Shown here in pieces: positions 30,227-43,828 of a DNA stretch of 64,000 nucleotides. Source of the DNA: Pseudomethylobacillus aquaticus (GTDB taxonomy: Bacteria > Pseudomonadota > Gammaproteobacteria > Burkholderiales > Methylophilaceae); contig NZ_RJVP01000002.1 in assembly GCF_003730115.1 (NCBI RefSeq), positions 1-64,000 of the forward strand. Direction: 5' to 3'. The notes beneath the pieces are model-generated. The model was not told the origin of the DNA. It searched no databases and was given only the letters and a program-made list of their open reading frames with translations. How positions within the stretch are numbered: the first letter of the stretch is position 1; each line of letters begins with the position of its first letter. The translations under genes were made by a program, and so were the position numbers.

Positions 30227-31090
30227 TTATACCGCGGCGGCGCCGCCCACAATTTCAGAGATTTCCTTGGTGATCGCTGCCTGGCGTGCCTTGTTGTAGA
30301 CCAGCTTGAGCTCGCCGATGACGTTCTTGGCGTTGTCGGAAGCGGATTTCATCGCCACCATACGTGCGCTCTGCTCGGACGACATGTTCTCGGCAACAGC
30401 GTGCAACACCAGCGATTCCACGTAACGGATCATGAGCTGATCGATCACGCCCTTGGCTTCCGGCTCGTAGATGTAGTCCCAGTGGCCTTGCGCACTGCCC
30501 ATCTCTTCACCCGACAGTGGCAGCAACTGCTCGATGACAGGCTCCTGCTTCATGGTGTTGATGAAACGGGTATACACCACATGCAGCTGGTCGATCTCGC
30601 CAGCGATGTAGGCATCCAGCATCACCTTGACCGGGCCGATCAGCTTGTCCATGTGCGGACGGTCGCCCAGGCCGATCACGTGTGACTTGACCTTGGCACC
30701 GACACGGCCCATGAAACCGAAGCCCTTGTTACCGAGCGCACACACGGAAACGCCCTTGCCTTCAGCTTCCCAGGCCTTCATCTGGTTCAGCGACAGACGC
30801 AGCACATTGGTGTTCAAACCACCGCACAGGCCTTTGTCTGAACTGACCACGATGATGCCGACATTGGCCACCTTCTCGCGAGTGATCACGAAAGGATGCT
30901 TGTACTCGGGGTTCGCCTTGGACAAGTGTGCCGCGACATTGCGGATCTTCTCGGCATAGGGACGGGCTGCACGCATACGATCCTGCGCTTTGCGCATTTT
31001 CGATGCGGCGACCATCTCCATCGCCTTGGTGATCTTGCGCGTATTCTCTACGCTCTTGATCTTGGTTCTAATCTCTTTACTACCGGCCAT
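30227..31090 (-). CDS. atpG: ATP synthase gamma subunit
   Basis: Rotating central shaft of F1. The 287 residues start [36 protein letters not shown], the N-terminal half of the coiled coil (first 36 residues), and end with the matching helix [22 protein letters not shown] plus [14 protein letters not shown]. Full length for the family. Lies between atpA and atpD. Confidence 0.97.
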   Translation of the reverse strand: MAGSKEIRTKIKSVENTRKITKAMEMVAASKMRKAQDRMRAARPYAEKIRNVAAHLSKANPEYKHPFVITREKVANVGIIVVSSDKGLCGGLNTNVLRLSLNQMKAWEAEGKGVSVCALGNKGFGFMGRVGAKVKSHVIGLGDRPHMDKLIGPVKVMLDAYIAGEIDQLHVVYTRFINTMKQEPVIEQLLPLSGEEMGSAQGHWDYIYEPEAKGVIDQLMIRYVESLVLHAVAENMSSEQSARMVAMKSASDNAKNVIGELKLVYNKARQAAITKEISEIVGGAAAV

Positions 31091-31115
31091 ATCTGGTTCG
31101 CCCTAGTCGGGTTAG

Positions 31116-32657
31116 TTAGTAAGCGTTGGTTGCCTTGAAGTCGCGGATCGCTGCTTCAACTGCCTTCTCGTCGTCCCCTGCCAGGTCCTTTGTGGACTCG
31201 ATCTTGTCCATCAATGGCTTGTACTTGGAGTTCATGAAGGAATGCAGTGCGGATTCAAACGCCAGCGCCTTGTTGACCGGCACGTCGTCCAGATGGCCCT
31301 TGTTGGCAGCCAGCAAGGTCACTGCCATGGTGGACACGCTCAGTGGTGCGTACTGTGCCTGCTTCATCAGCTCGGTGTACATACGGCCACGTTCCAGTTG
31401 CTTGCGGGTGGCTTCGTCCAGATCGGAAGCGAACTGCGCGAACGCAGCCAGTTCACGGTACTGAGCCAGTGCCAGACGCACACCACCACCCAGCTTCTTG
31501 ATGACCTTGGTCTGTGCTGCACCACCGACGCGGGATACGGATATACCGGCGTTGATCGCAGGACGGATACCCGCGTTGAACAGGTCGGTTTCCAGGAAGA
31601 TCTGACCGTCGGTGATCGAGATCACGTTGGTTGGAACGAAGGCGGAAACGTCGCCGGCTGCAGTTTCAATGATAGGCAGCGCGGTCAGGGAACCGGTCTT
31701 GCCTTTCACTTCACCGTTGGTGAACTTCTCGACGTAATCTTCATTGACGCGAGCAGCACGCTCCAGCAGACGGGAGTGGATGTAGAACACGTCGCCTGGG
31801 TATGCTTCGCGGCCAGGTGGGCGACGCAGCAGCAGGGAGATCTGACGGTAAGCGATCGCTTGCTTGGTCAAGTCATCGTAAACGATCAGGGCATCCTGAC
31901 CACGGTCACGGAAGTATTCGCCCATGGTGCAACCAGCATACGGTGCAATGAATTGCAGTGCAGCGGAGTCGGAAGCGGTCGCGGCCACGATGATGGTGTA
32001 CTCCAGCGCGCCGTTCTCTTCCAGTTTACGTACCACGTTGGCGATGGTCGACGCCTTCTGGCCGATCGCGACATAGATACAGGTCATGTTCTGACCCTTC
32101 TGGTTGATGATGGCATCGACAGCTACGGCGGTCTTGCCGGTCTGACGGTCACCAATAATCAATTCGCGCTGACCACGGCCGACTGGGACCATGGAGTCCA
32201 CCGACTTCAGGCCGGTTTGTACAGGCTGGGAAACGGATTTACGTGCGATAACGCCAGGGGCGATCTTTTCGATCTTGTCCGTCATCTTGGCGTTGACCGG
32301 GCCCTTGCCGTCGATAGGCTGACCCAGCGCGTTCACAACGCGACCGATCAGTTCCGGACCGACTGGCACTTCCAGGATCTTGCCGGTGCACTTGCAGGTG
32401 TCACCTTCGGTAATGTGTTCATAACTACCCAGCACCACAGCACCGACCGAGTCACGCTCCAGGTTCAGCGCCAGGCCAAAGGTATTGCCGGGGAATTCGA
32501 TCATTTCACCGGCCATCACGTTGGACAGACCGTGGATACGCACGATGCCGTCGGTGACCGAGATGACCGTACCCTGGGTGCGCACTTCGGCGCTGGGCGA
32601 GAAATTCTCTAATCTGGTTTTAATCAGCTCACTGATTTCTGATGTGGATAACTGCAT
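31116..32657 (-). CDS. atpA: ATP synthase alpha subunit
   Basis: Non-catalytic nucleotide-binding F1 subunit. The 513 residues have P-loop [14 protein letters not shown], the [12 protein letters not shown] region, the [15 protein letters not shown] motif and [17 protein letters not shown]. Standard length and position after atpH. Confidence 0.98.
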   Translation of the reverse strand: MQLSTSEISELIKTRLENFSPSAEVRTQGTVISVTDGIVRIHGLSNVMAGEMIEFPGNTFGLALNLERDSVGAVVLGSYEHITEGDTCKCTGKILEVPVGPELIGRVVNALGQPIDGKGPVNAKMTDKIEKIAPGVIARKSVSQPVQTGLKSVDSMVPVGRGQRELIIGDRQTGKTAVAVDAIINQKGQNMTCIYVAIGQKASTIANVVRKLEENGALEYTIIVAATASDSAALQFIAPYAGCTMGEYFRDRGQDALIVYDDLTKQAIAYRQISLLLRRPPGREAYPGDVFYIHSRLLERAARVNEDYVEKFTNGEVKGKTGSLTALPIIETAAGDVSAFVPTNVISITDGQIFLETDLFNAGIRPAINAGISVSRVGGAAQTKVIKKLGGGVRLALAQYRELAAFAQFASDLDEATRKQLERGRMYTELMKQAQYAPLSVSTMAVTLLAANKGHLDDVPVNKALAFESALHSFMNSKYKPLMDKIESTKDLAGDDEKAVEAAIRDFKATNAY

Positions 32658-32682
32658 TACTCTGTCTCCTGACCTTTAAGGT

Positions 32683-33219
32683 CTAACCTTTAAGCGTATA
32701 AGCCAATTCTTGTAATTGACCCTGAACGGAAGCATCAATCACCGTATCACCCAGCTCGATCTTGAGACCGCCGATGATTTCAGGTGCCAACTTGACACTC
32801 GCTTCTACCTTTTTGCCAAATTTGCGCTCCAGCTGTGCAACCACCGCCTTGATCTCGGCAGCACTGGGCTTTACCGCGGCGGTGATGACGGCATCCAGCA
32901 CGCCTTCGTCTTGCGCTTTGAGCGCTTCGTACGCGGCAGCCACTTCCGGCAACAGGTCGAGGCGGTCATATTCCACCAGCAGCCTGATCAGATTCTTGCC
33001 CGGCTCGTCCAGACGGTCGGCACAGACCGCCAGAAAGACACGCTCGAGCTCAGCGCTCGAGGTTTTCGGATCTTCGATCAGCGCACGCATTTGCGCGTCG
33101 TTGGCAACGGCAGCCGCGAAGGTCAGCATTTCTGACCAGCGCGACAGCGCGTTGTGTTCCTTTGCCAGGCGGTAAGCCGCCACAGCGTAAGGTCTGACTA
33201 TCGTGATTGCTTCAGCCAT
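32683..33219 (-). CDS. atpH: ATP synthase delta subunit
   Basis: Links F1 to the peripheral stalk. The 178 residues begin MAEAITIVRPYAVAAYRLAKEH and carry the C-terminal pattern SVKLAPEIIGGLKIELGDTVID that defines the OSCP/delta family. Lies 12 bp after atpF. Confidence 0.97.
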   Translation of the reverse strand: MAEAITIVRPYAVAAYRLAKEHNALSRWSEMLTFAAAVANDAQMRALIEDPKTSSAELERVFLAVCADRLDEPGKNLIRLLVEYDRLDLLPEVAAAYEALKAQDEGVLDAVITAAVKPSAAEIKAVVAQLERKFGKKVEASVKLAPEIIGGLKIELGDTVIDASVQGQLQELAYTLKG

Positions 33220-33231
33220 GGTCGCTTACTC

Positions 33232-33702
33232 TCACAGCTCGTTGGCAATGGTTTTCAGCATGTCAGCGTGTGCCTTGGCGTCGATCTCTTTACGCAGGAT
33301 CTTCTCTGCGCCAGCAACCGCCAGTGCGGAGACCTGCTGACGCAGACCTTCCTTGGCACGATTCACTTCCTGCTCGATTTCAGCCTTGGCACCCGTGATG
33401 ATGCGGTCGCCTTCAACCTTGGCGTTGCCTTTTGCCTCTTCCACGATCTCACTGGCGCGCTTGTCAGCTTGCGCAATGATGTCAGAAGCCTTTTCCTTGG
33501 CAGCATTCAGTTCCTGGTTCGCCTTTTTGGCAGCGAGTTCCAGTTCATGTTTGCCACGATCGGCGGCAGCCAGTCCGTCGGCGATTTGCTTTTGCCGCGC
33601 AGCCAGCGCATCCATGATCGGTGGCCACACGAACTTCATGCAGAACCAGACGAACAAAGCGAACATGATCGCTTGGGCAATAAGGGTTGCATTGATATTC
33701 AT
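33232..33702 (-). CDS. atpF: ATP synthase subunit b
   Basis: Peripheral-stalk subunit. The 156 residues have one N-terminal membrane helix ([20 protein letters not shown]) followed by a long charged coiled coil ([20 protein letters not shown]) to the C-terminus, as in E. coli b (156 residues). Between atpE and atpH. Confidence 0.97.
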   Translation of the reverse strand: MNINATLIAQAIMFALFVWFCMKFVWPPIMDALAARQKQIADGLAAADRGKHELELAAKKANQELNAAKEKASDIIAQADKRASEIVEEAKGNAKVEGDRIITGAKAEIEQEVNRAKEGLRQQVSALAVAGAEKILRKEIDAKAHADMLKTIANEL

Positions 33703-33738
33703 GCAAAGACCTTTCCGTGATTAATTTTCAGGATGCCC

Positions 33739-34005
<267 letters not shown>

Positions 34006-34025
34006 TTATAAAGTTGCTTGAAAAA

Positions 34026-34895
<870 letters not shown>

Positions 34896-34917
34896 TTAAC
34901 CATCAATAAAAACATCT

Positions 34918-35349
34918 TCACGCGTTATTGCGTGCTTTCCCCTGACCGAACACACTCATCAGGGAAACCAATATCAGCGCCGACTGGGCAACGACAAAGC
35001 CAAGCATGACATGGAGTGGTGACAGCTGCATCTTCAGCATGCCGATCACCAACAAACATATGACAACAAAAAACCGCTCCACTACGGAACGGTACATCAT
35101 GCCCAACTGCTTGCCCGCACTTTGCAAGTTTTTGCGTTGGTGCATGCGCCATACCAACAACAGCACATTACTCAACGCGCAAACACCACCCCAGACCAGA
35201 GACTTGGCGATATCGATACGTTCACCGTATATCGCCAGCACTGCGCAGATCGTGATCAACATAAGTTGCAGGCAGATGACACGACGGCCATAACTTCTCT
35301 CTGCAGCAAATGTTTTTGCACCAGACAACAAGGACTTGGATACTATCAA
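34918..35349 (-). CDS. atpI: ATP synthase subunit I
   Basis: Small membrane protein helping c-ring assembly; weakly conserved. About 143 residues with four helices (ICLQLMLITICAVLAIYG, SLVWGGVCALSNVLLLVWRM, VERFFVVICLLVIGMLKM, VMLGFVVAQSALILVSLMSVFG). Its only plausible starts are TTG: 35349 has an AGGGA site 8 nt upstream and is chosen; 35358 lies too close to that site. It begins 26 bp after the parB stop, with no terminator between, so the atp operon may be partly read from the parAB transcript. Confidence 0.85.
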   Translation of the reverse strand: MIVSKSLLSGAKTFAAERSYGRRVICLQLMLITICAVLAIYGERIDIAKSLVWGGVCALSNVLLLVWRMHQRKNLQSAGKQLGMMYRSVVERFFVVICLLVIGMLKMQLSPLHVMLGFVVAQSALILVSLMSVFGQGKARNNA

Positions 35350-35375
35350 TGAATGCAATCCCTGTCAAACCGGCG

Positions 35376-36230
35376 CTAGTCGGCGCGTATGCCGATGCGC
35401 GCCAGGATGCTTTGCAGCTGATCGAGGGATTTATAGTCCACCACCAGCTTGCCTGCGCCACGCGCCTGATGCTGGATGGTGACGTTGGCGCCCAACTGCT
35501 CGCTGGCGGATTCCTGCAGACGCAGCACGTCACGGTCCGGCTCTACCACCGGGCGCGGCGCGCTCGCTTCGGGCTGATTGGCCAGCCGCTCGGCTTCGCG
35601 CACGGACAGGCGCTCCAGCGCGATCTTTTCGGCCAGCATGATCTGGCGCGCGGGCTCCAGGGTCAACAGTGCACGCGCATGGCCCATTTCCAGCTTGCCC
35701 TGCATCAACAACTCCTGCACGGCAGGATTGAGGTTTAGCAAGCGCAGCAGATTGGTCACCGCCGTGCGCGAACGTCCGACCGCCTGCGCGGCCGCTTCGT
35801 GGGTCAGGGCGAATTCGTCGATGAGGCGCTTGATGCCGCTGGCTTCTTCCAGTGGATTGAGGTTCTCGCGCTGGATGTTCTCAATGAGCGCCATGGCCAG
35901 CGCAGCTTCGTCGGCGATCTCGCGCACCAGCACCGGCACTTCCGTCAGGCCTGCCAGCTGGGAAGCACGCCAGCGACGTTCACCCGCAATGATCTCGTGG
36001 CGTCCGCCCGCGACCGCACGCACGATGATGGGCTGCATGATGCCCTGCGAACGGATGGATTCGGCCAGACTTTCCAGCGAAGCCTGATCCATGTGCGTGC
36101 GCGGCTGGTACTTGCCGGGCTGCAATTCGCTCACGTTCAACGTGCGTAGCGTGTCCTGCTCACTCACACTCTGCATGTCGCCAGACAACAAGGCATCCAG
36201 CCCGCGTCCCAAGCCTTTGGGTTTTACCAT
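35376..36230 (-). CDS. parB: Chromosome partitioning protein ParB
   Basis: CTP-dependent DNA clamp that loads at parS and spreads. The 284 residues have the CTP-binding region (GKYQPRTHMDQASLESLAESI, GERRWRASQLAG with the GERRxR motif, ENIQRENLNPLEEA), a helix-turn-helix (THEAAAQAVGRSRTAVTNLLRLL) and a C-terminal dimer domain. Its ATG shares one base with the parA stop. Three parS-like sites are found in this window within 15 kb. Confidence 0.97.
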   Translation of the reverse strand: MVKPKGLGRGLDALLSGDMQSVSEQDTLRTLNVSELQPGKYQPRTHMDQASLESLAESIRSQGIMQPIIVRAVAGGRHEIIAGERRWRASQLAGLTEVPVLVREIADEAALAMALIENIQRENLNPLEEASGIKRLIDEFALTHEAAAQAVGRSRTAVTNLLRLLNLNPAVQELLMQGKLEMGHARALLTLEPARQIMLAEKIALERLSVREAERLANQPEASAPRPVVEPDRDVLRLQESASEQLGANVTIQHQARGAGKLVVDYKSLDQLQSILARIGIRAD

Positions 36231-37039
36231 TACTCGACTTCCTGTACGTTCAATTGCTTGTCAGCTTTCGCTTTTTGTTGCGCAGCGCGATTGATCATCT
36301 CGCCCGCCAGTGCCAGGTAGGCCTGTGCGCCCTTGGACGCGCGGTCATAGATCAGCACCGGCATGCCATAGCTGGGCGCTTCGGCCAGCCTGACATTGCG
36401 CGGGATCACAGTGCGGTACACCTTGTCCCCAAAATGCTGCGACAACTCGGCGGATACCTGCTGCGCCAGCATATTGCGGTTGTCGAACAAGGTGCGCAGC
36501 AGACCTTCGATCTCAAGACCCGGGTTGAGGTGAGCACGCACTTTCTTGATGGTGTTGACCAGATCGGACAGGCCTTCCAGCGCATAGTATTCGCATTGCA
36601 TGGGGATCATCACCGCATGCGCGGCGGTGAGCGCATTCACGGTCACCAGATTCAGTGCCGGCGGGCAATCGATCAGCACATAGTCGTAGTGCTGGGTCAT
36701 TTCGGCCAGCGCCACCTTGAGCCTGGTCTCGCGCGCGATCTCGTTGACCAGTTCCACCTCGGCACCCGCCAGCTCACGGTTGGCTGGCACCACATCGAAT
36801 TTGCCTTCACCCGAGCTGACCGTCACTTCCTGCAGGGAATTCTGGCCGATCAGCACGTGATACACGGTGCGTTTCAGGACAGATTTATCCAGCCCACTGC
36901 CAGTGGTGGCATTCCCCTGCGGATCCAGGTCGATGAGCAGCACACGGCGTTTGGTAGCGGCGAGGCTGGCCGCCAGATTGACACAGGTGGTGGTCTTGCC
37001 TACTCCACCCTTCTGATTGGTAATGGCCAGAATACGCAT
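36230..37039 (-). CDS. parA: Chromosome partitioning ATPase ParA
   Basis: Walker ATPase that moves ParB-bound origins. The 269 residues have the deviant Walker A KGGVGKTTT at 10-18, the DLDPQGNATTG block and IDCPPALNLVTVNAL. The short N-terminus without a helix-turn-helix marks a chromosomal Soj-type ParA. It lies 10 bp after rsmG and overlaps parB by one base. Confidence 0.97.
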   Translation of the reverse strand: MRILAITNQKGGVGKTTTCVNLAASLAATKRRVLLIDLDPQGNATTGSGLDKSVLKRTVYHVLIGQNSLQEVTVSSGEGKFDVVPANRELAGAEVELVNEIARETRLKVALAEMTQHYDYVLIDCPPALNLVTVNALTAAHAVMIPMQCEYYALEGLSDLVNTIKKVRAHLNPGLEIEGLLRTLFDNRNMLAQQVSAELSQHFGDKVYRTVIPRNVRLAEAPSYGMPVLIYDRASKGAQAYLALAGEMINRAAQQKAKADKQLNVQEVE

Positions 37040-37049
37040 GGGGTCCTTG

Positions 37050-37702
37050 TCAGGCAGCCGCTTGGGCGGTCGCCGTCAGATTGGGCAGAAAAACCAGGTG
37101 TCGCTGTGCATCCAGACCAGGCACGACCAGCGGTACAATCGCTGAAGGTTTGGGCGTCGAAGGTTTTAGCTCGATCTGCGCCAGTTCGTCATGCGGATAC
37201 ACCCCCTTCATGGCTAGCCACAGGCCTTCCGGGCGACACAGATGTGCGGTCAGCGTGAGGAACAACTGCAACTCCGAGAACGCGCGCGAGATCACCACAT
37301 CGAACGGCTGCTCAGGCTGGAACTGCTCGACACGGCTGCACACCACCTGCAGGTTATCGATCTGCAGTTCAGCCTTGACCTGACGCATGAAGCTGGTTTT
37401 CTTGTGGCTGGAATCCAGCACCGTGACCTGCAAGTCGGGCAGACACAGCGCCAGCGGGATGCCAGGCAAGCCCGCACCACTGCCCACGTCCAGCAGGCGT
37501 TCAGCGTGGATGTGCGGCAGTATCACCAGACTATCCAGCAGATGCAGCGTGACCATCTCGTCGGGGTCGCGCACCGCCGTCAGGTTGTGTACCTTGTTCC
37601 ACTTTTGCAGCAAGGCCAGGTAAGCCAGCAAACGCTCGACCAGTTCGGCGCTCAAAACGATGCCAGCCTGTTGCAGCCCCTGCTCCAGTTTCAGCTTGAG
37701 AC

Positions 37703-37706
<4 letters not shown>
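37050..37706 (-). CDS. rsmG: 16S rRNA (guanine-527-N7) methyltransferase
   Basis: SAM-dependent methyltransferase (GidB) modifying G527 in the 530 loop. The 218 residues have the SAM motif [16 protein letters not shown] and the [12 protein letters not shown] segment. Its ATG overlaps the mnmG stop (ATGA), giving the classic gidA-gidB coupling. Followed closely by parA. Confidence 0.96.
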
Positions 37707-39604
<1,898 letters not shown>

Positions 39605-39672
39605 GTTGCTAATATCCAGCCTTGAATGCGCCCTATGTTACTTGATTGCAGGTGGTTCGTCATGCCTGCCAG

Positions 39673-39688
39673 TGTTTCACGTGGAACG
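39673..39688. promoter_or_regulatory. parS-like site between mnmE and mnmG
   Basis: TGTTTCACGTGGAACG matches the bacterial parS palindrome (TGTTTCACGTGAAACA) at 14 of 16 positions, with the core GTTTCACGTGGAAC being a common accepted variant. It lies in the short mnmE-mnmG gap, about 3.4 kb from parB, which would bind it. Confidence 0.8.
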
Positions 39689-39693
39689 GACGG

Positions 39694-41043
39694 CTATTTT
39701 CCTATGCAGAAACGGCTGAATATTTCGCCCAGCAGATCATCCGGGGTGAATTCGCCCGTGATGCTGCTGAGTGCGTCCTGCGCTAGCCGCAACTCTTCGG
39801 CCAATAATTCAGGGTACTGAAGCTGGTCCAAGGCGTACTGCAAGTGAGTGTCCACTACAGACAAAGCTTGCAAATGTCTGGCGCGGGCCATGAACACGCC
39901 TTCCCCACTTGGCTGCCAGCCAGCCAACTGCAACAGGTGCTGGCGCAACAGCTCGATACCGTCGCCGTGTTTGGCGGAAACGAACAGATGGGTTTCCTGA
40001 TCACGCAGCTCGCTGCGCGGCTGTTCTGCGCTGAGGTCTATCTTGTTGTGCAGCCACACGCGCGGCAGGTCAGCGGGCAAGCGCGCCAGAATGGCGGCTT
40101 CCACTCCGGTGATGCCGTGCTGGGCATCCACCAGCAGGATAGCGGCATTGGCGGTCTCCAGCGCACGCCAGGTACGTTCGATGCCCATTTGCTCGACTTC
40201 GTCTGCTGTGTCGCGCAGACCAGCGGTGTCGATGACATGCAAAGGCACACCTTCGATCTGGATCAGGCTGCTTATGGTGTCGCGCGTGGTGCCGGCGATG
40301 GGCGTCACGATGGCGACCTCCTCCCCCGCCAGACGGTTCATCAGGCTGGATTTCCCCACATTGGGCTGGCCCACCAGCACCACACGTATGCCTTCGCGCA
40401 GCAGGTTGCCCTGACGCGCACTGGCATGTAGCCGCTGCAAGGCCACGCTCACCTCTTCCAGCTTGGCACGCACGCCACCCTGGGTGATGAAATCGATATC
40501 TTCTTCGGGGAAGTCGAGGCAAGCCTCGACATAGAGCCGCAGGCGGATCAGGCTGTTCAGCAGCACCTGCACACGTTGCGAGAATTCGCCAGACAAGGAA
40601 CGCACCGCACTGCGCGCCGCTTCCGCTGTAGCCGCATTGATCACATCGGCGACGGCTTCTGCCTGGGCAAGATCGAGTTTGTCATTGAGATAAGCGCGAC
40701 GCGTGAATTCGCCCGGCTCGGCCTGGCGTGCGCCTAGGCTCAGGCAACGCGCCAGTAAAATCTGCATGAGTGCAGGCCCACCATGGGCTTGCAGCTCCAG
40801 TACATCTTCACCGGTGTAGGAATTGGGGCCAGGATAATAGATCGCGATGCCACGATCGATGAGACTGCCATCGGCATCCTTGAAGCCAAGGTAGGCGGCG
40901 TGACGCGCGGCCGGACAGTCGCCGAGCACGGCGTCCGCGATCAACGCACTGGCCGGACCAGAGACGCGCACTACACCAATACCGCCCGCCCCGGCTGCGG
41001 TGGCGATGGCGGCAATGGTGTCAGCTGGCTCAGCGGCCGCCAT
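39694..41043 (-). CDS. mnmE: tRNA modification GTPase MnmE
   Basis: GTPase partner of MnmG in U34 modification. From [20 protein letters not shown] it has 449 residues: N-terminal formyl-THF-binding domain, inserted G domain with [25 protein letters not shown] and a switch region, and the C-terminal FCIGK whose cysteine is conserved. A frame reaching 41103 runs inside yidC; the 41043 ATG agrees with homologues and overlaps the yidC end by 14 bp. Confidence 0.96.
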   Translation of the reverse strand: MAAAEPADTIAAIATAAGAGGIGVVRVSGPASALIADAVLGDCPAARHAAYLGFKDADGSLIDRGIAIYYPGPNSYTGEDVLELQAHGGPALMQILLARCLSLGARQAEPGEFTRRAYLNDKLDLAQAEAVADVINAATAEAARSAVRSLSGEFSQRVQVLLNSLIRLRLYVEACLDFPEEDIDFITQGGVRAKLEEVSVALQRLHASARQGNLLREGIRVVLVGQPNVGKSSLMNRLAGEEVAIVTPIAGTTRDTISSLIQIEGVPLHVIDTAGLRDTADEVEQMGIERTWRALETANAAILLVDAQHGITGVEAAILARLPADLPRVWLHNKIDLSAEQPRSELRDQETHLFVSAKHGDGIELLRQHLLQLAGWQPSGEGVFMARARHLQALSVVDTHLQYALDQLQYPELLAEELRLAQDALSSITGEFTPDDLLGEIFSRFCIGK

Positions 41044-42673
41044 TTCCTTTTTTCTTGGCCGCTGCGCGCTCGGTGGCGCGGTTGATCTGCCATTGCTGGG
41101 CAATGGAGAGCACGTTGTTGACCAGCCAGTACAGCACCAGGCCAGCCGGGAAGAAGAAGAAGAACACGCTGAACACGATAGGCATGATCATCATGACCTT
41201 GGCCTGGATCGGGTCGGTCGGAGCCGGGTTCAGCCTGGTCTGGATGATCATGGTGGCGCCCATCAGGATAGGCAGCACGTAATAGGGATCGATCGCAGAC
41301 AAATCAGTGATCCACAGCATGAACGGTGCATGACGCATCTCCACACTGCCCAGCAACACCCAGTACAGCGCGATGAATACCGGGATCTGCACCAGAATAG
41401 GCAGGCAGCCACCCATAGGGTTGATCTTCTCGGTCTTGTACAGCTCCATCATGGCCTGCTGCATCTTCTGCTTGTCGTCGCCGAACTTCTCTTTCAGACT
41501 TTGCAGTCGCGGCGCTATCTCGCGCATGTGCGCCATGGAGCGGTAACTGGTCGCCGACAATGGATAGAACGCGAGTTTGATCAGCACGGTCAGCAGGATG
41601 ATGGCCACCCCCCAGTTATGCACCACGCCCTGGATCGCGGACAACACCCAGAACAGCGGCGCAGCGATCACGGTCAGCCAGCCATAATCCACGGTGTATT
41701 CGAGGCCAGGTGCTACCGTTTCCAGCGTGGACTGGGTCTGTGGGCCCGCGTAAAGCTGCGCCGTCTGAGTCAAACTGGCGCCTGGCGCCACCGTGCCCAG
41801 AGGACTGATACTACCCAGAGAGAAGATCTTGTCGCTGAGTTTCTTGGTGTAGTACTCGCGGCTTTGCTGCGCTGGCGGGATCCAGGCACTGACAAAGTAA
41901 TGTTGGACCAAACCGATCCAGCCGTCTTTGCTGGATTTGGACAGGTCCTGTTTGGCCATATCACCGAAGGGGACTTTTTTGAACTTCTCGGCATCGGTGA
42001 AATAGGCGCCACCTGTGAAGGTGGGCATCATGGCCGAGGCCTTGTTGGATTCGCTGTCATGCACGATCTGATAATAGACCGAAGGCTGTAAGGCATTTGC
42101 GCTGTTGTTGCGCACTTCGTAACCTACCTCGATCACATAACTACCGCGCTTGAAGCGGTAGATCTTGTCCACTTCCACACCCTCACCCACCCAGCTCAGT
42201 CGCACTTCCAGCTGGTCCGTGCCATCTGCCAGCTGATAACTGCTTTGGCTGCTGGTGAACTCGGCTTTGTGTGTAGGCAGATTGCTGCCCAGCAAACCGG
42301 TCTGGGCCACATAGATGGCTGGCGCGTTACGGTCATTCATGAGCACGAAAGGCTGATTTTCCTTGCTGTCGGCCAGATGCTGGCTCAACTCCAGGCGACG
42401 CAGGTCACCGCCCTGGGTATCGATCTCGGCCTTGAACAGGTCGGTGCTGACCTGGATACGTTGTCCACTGGCTAACTGGAAACCACTTTCAGCCGGAACT
42501 TCCTGATTCGCTGCGGCAGCTGGTGCGGACGGAACGCTGCTATCGCCTGCCTGGGCAATCGCTCCTGTTTGTGTCTGAGCTACTGCAGGCGCATTCTGTT
42601 TTTGCCAGGAATCCCACAGCATCAGCAGTGAGAACGAGAAAATCACGAATAAAATGAGTCGCTTGGTATCCAT
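41030..42673 (-). CDS. yidC: Membrane protein insertase YidC
   Basis: Inserts and folds inner-membrane proteins, including ATP synthase subunit c. From [20 protein letters not shown] it has 547 residues: first helix, a large periplasmic beta domain (about 60-340), then the five-helix core with the hydrophilic-groove arginine in [17 protein letters not shown] and a charged tail KKKGNGGR. The start at 42673 lies after the yidD stop; an open frame to 42865 covers yidD and is not used. Confidence 0.97.
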   Translation of the reverse strand: MDTKRLILFVIFSFSLLMLWDSWQKQNAPAVAQTQTGAIAQAGDSSVPSAPAAAANQEVPAESGFQLASGQRIQVSTDLFKAEIDTQGGDLRRLELSQHLADSKENQPFVLMNDRNAPAIYVAQTGLLGSNLPTHKAEFTSSQSSYQLADGTDQLEVRLSWVGEGVEVDKIYRFKRGSYVIEVGYEVRNNSANALQPSVYYQIVHDSESNKASAMMPTFTGGAYFTDAEKFKKVPFGDMAKQDLSKSSKDGWIGLVQHYFVSAWIPPAQQSREYYTKKLSDKIFSLGSISPLGTVAPGASLTQTAQLYAGPQTQSTLETVAPGLEYTVDYGWLTVIAAPLFWVLSAIQGVVHNWGVAIILLTVLIKLAFYPLSATSYRSMAHMREIAPRLQSLKEKFGDDKQKMQQAMMELYKTEKINPMGGCLPILVQIPVFIALYWVLLGSVEMRHAPFMLWITDLSAIDPYYVLPILMGATMIIQTRLNPAPTDPIQAKVMMIMPIVFSVFFFFFPAGLVLYWLVNNVLSIAQQWQINRATERAAAKKKGNGGR

Positions 42674-42723
42674 AGGGTCAATCTTGCAATGTGGTTGCAG
42701 GGAAAGTGGAAGTAAGGCTGTAC

Positions 42724-42936
42724 TTAGGGCACTGGATCGATTCCACCCGGGTGCCAGGGATGACAACGTGCCAGACGCCGTATGGTATAGGCAAATCCAC
42801 GTAGCGCGCCATGTTTTCGAATCGCTGCGATGCCGTAATGAGAACAGGTCGGACTGAATCGGCACTGTGTGCCGAAATAAGGACTGAGCGCTATCTGATA
42901 TAACCTGATCAACGCTATCAATATTTTTGCCATCAA
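42724..42936 (-). CDS. yidD: Membrane protein insertion efficiency factor YidD
   Basis: Small amphipathic membrane-associated protein aiding YidC. The 70 residues carry the family pattern IRLYQIALSPYFGTQCRFSP (CRFSPTCSHYGIAAIRKHG) and ARCHPWHPGGIDPVP with conserved cysteines. It lies 5 bp after rnpA, the universal rpmH-rnpA-yidD-yidC order. Confidence 0.96.
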   Translation of the reverse strand: MMAKILIALIRLYQIALSPYFGTQCRFSPTCSHYGIAAIRKHGALRGFAYTIRRLARCHPWHPGGIDPVP

Positions 42937-42941
42937 AGCCT

Positions 42942-43307
42942 CTACGCGTCGGCCTGTGGTTTAGGCCGTGGCAATCTTGCCAGCAATGCAGCGAACTCCT
43001 GCTCCACTACGGCATAGTCCGTGTCACTGAACGGTTTCTGCGCACGCACGACCAATTCAAAAGCTGGCAACGCGCAACGGGTTTTTCTGAACAGTTCGCG
43101 CAATACACGCTTCATGTAGTTGCGGCTGATGGCACGGCGCGCAGTCTTTTTCCCGACCACCAGACCGATTCTGGCCTCACCGCCTACAGCATGCGCGTAA
43201 TGTATGGCGAGAAAATGACCAGTAAGGCGTTTGCGCAAACTAAAAACGGATGAAAAATCATCCGTTTTTGTGATTCTCGCCTGACGAGGAAAACCTGACG
43301 TTTTCAC
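42942..43307 (-). CDS. rnpA: Ribonuclease P protein component
   Basis: Protein subunit of RNase P, which matures tRNA 5' ends. The 121 residues have the RNR motif ARRAISRNYMKRVLRELFR and a conserved aromatic start (DFSSVFS). It follows rpmH by 29 bp and shares its promoter. Confidence 0.96.
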   Translation of the reverse strand: MKTSGFPRQARITKTDDFSSVFSLRKRLTGHFLAIHYAHAVGGEARIGLVVGKKTARRAISRNYMKRVLRELFRKTRCALPAFELVVRAQKPFSDTDYAVVEQEFAALLARLPRPKPQADA

Positions 43308-43336
43308 TCTGGCAGGGTTAAGCAGGTCGAGCAGGC

Positions 43337-43471
43337 TTATACAGCCAGACGCGCACGGCCCTTGGCGCGACGTGCAGCAATCACTGCGCGGCCACCACGC
43401 GTTTTCATGCGCACCAGAAAACCATGGGTGCGTGCACGACGAACCTTGGATGGTTGGTAAGTACGTTTCAT
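43337..43471 (-). CDS. rpmH: 50S ribosomal protein L34
   Basis: The 44-residue basic protein [20 protein letters not shown]... is the canonical L34, with [24 protein letters not shown] site 7 nt before the ATG at 43471 fixes the start; the frame continues to 43540 without support. First gene of the leftward rpmH-rnpA-yidD-yidC group at oriC. Confidence 0.98.
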   Translation of the reverse strand: MKRTYQPSKVRRARTHGFLVRMKTRGGRAVIAARRAKGRARLAV

Positions 43472-43510
43472 AGTCAATCTCCAGATACAGCGTATTTGAG
43501 CAAGGGCGTG

Positions 43511-43540
43511 ATTTAACCCGATACGGCCTTGCCTTGTCAA
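43511..43540 (-). promoter_or_regulatory. Promoter for rpmH-rnpA
   Basis: Minus strand: perfect -35 TTGACA (43535-43540), 18-bp spacer, -10 TTAAAT (43511-43516), about 40 bp before the L34 start. It is closely similar in design to the rplM promoter. Confidence 0.7.
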
Positions 43541-43828
43541 TGTTTATTTATTAGTCAATTACCTACGTCGCCTGTGGATAAGTTGAATCAAAGGGGCTAA
43601 AATAAATTCCAGATATGGCTGGCTCACCATGTTGTCCACAGCCTCCGTACAATGCGGCAATCCGCATGACAACGCAAGTATCGCGAGATTTGCCAGGCAT
43701 AGTCCACAAGCTATCGCCACAACAAACCTAATGCATCAGGCATAGTGCTCGCTTCGATCAGGCCCGTTCAGTTGCAAGCCGACTGATATCGGGCGAATCA
43801 CCACCATTTTGGAGGACCCGGGCGACCG
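43541..43828. other. Origin region, rpmH-dnaA side, with DnaA boxes
   Basis: This 288-bp gap separates diverging rpmH and dnaA, a common oriC site. A perfect DnaA box (TGTGGATAA, complement TTATCCACA) lies at 43573-43581; one-mismatch boxes TTGTCCACA at 43632-43640 and TAGTCCACA (two mismatches) at 43700-43708. AT-rich sequence occurs at 43541-43560 and 43597-43612. It also carries the dnaA promoter, so the boxes may serve autoregulation as well as initiation. A short frame at 43736-43996 minus is rejected. Confidence 0.75.

Noticed and set aside
31242-32612. Long plus-strand frame antisense to atpA, and similar ones opposite atpD, glmS, accC and argH
   Set aside because: All lie exactly opposite conserved genes and read as low-complexity H/Q/R-rich sequence.
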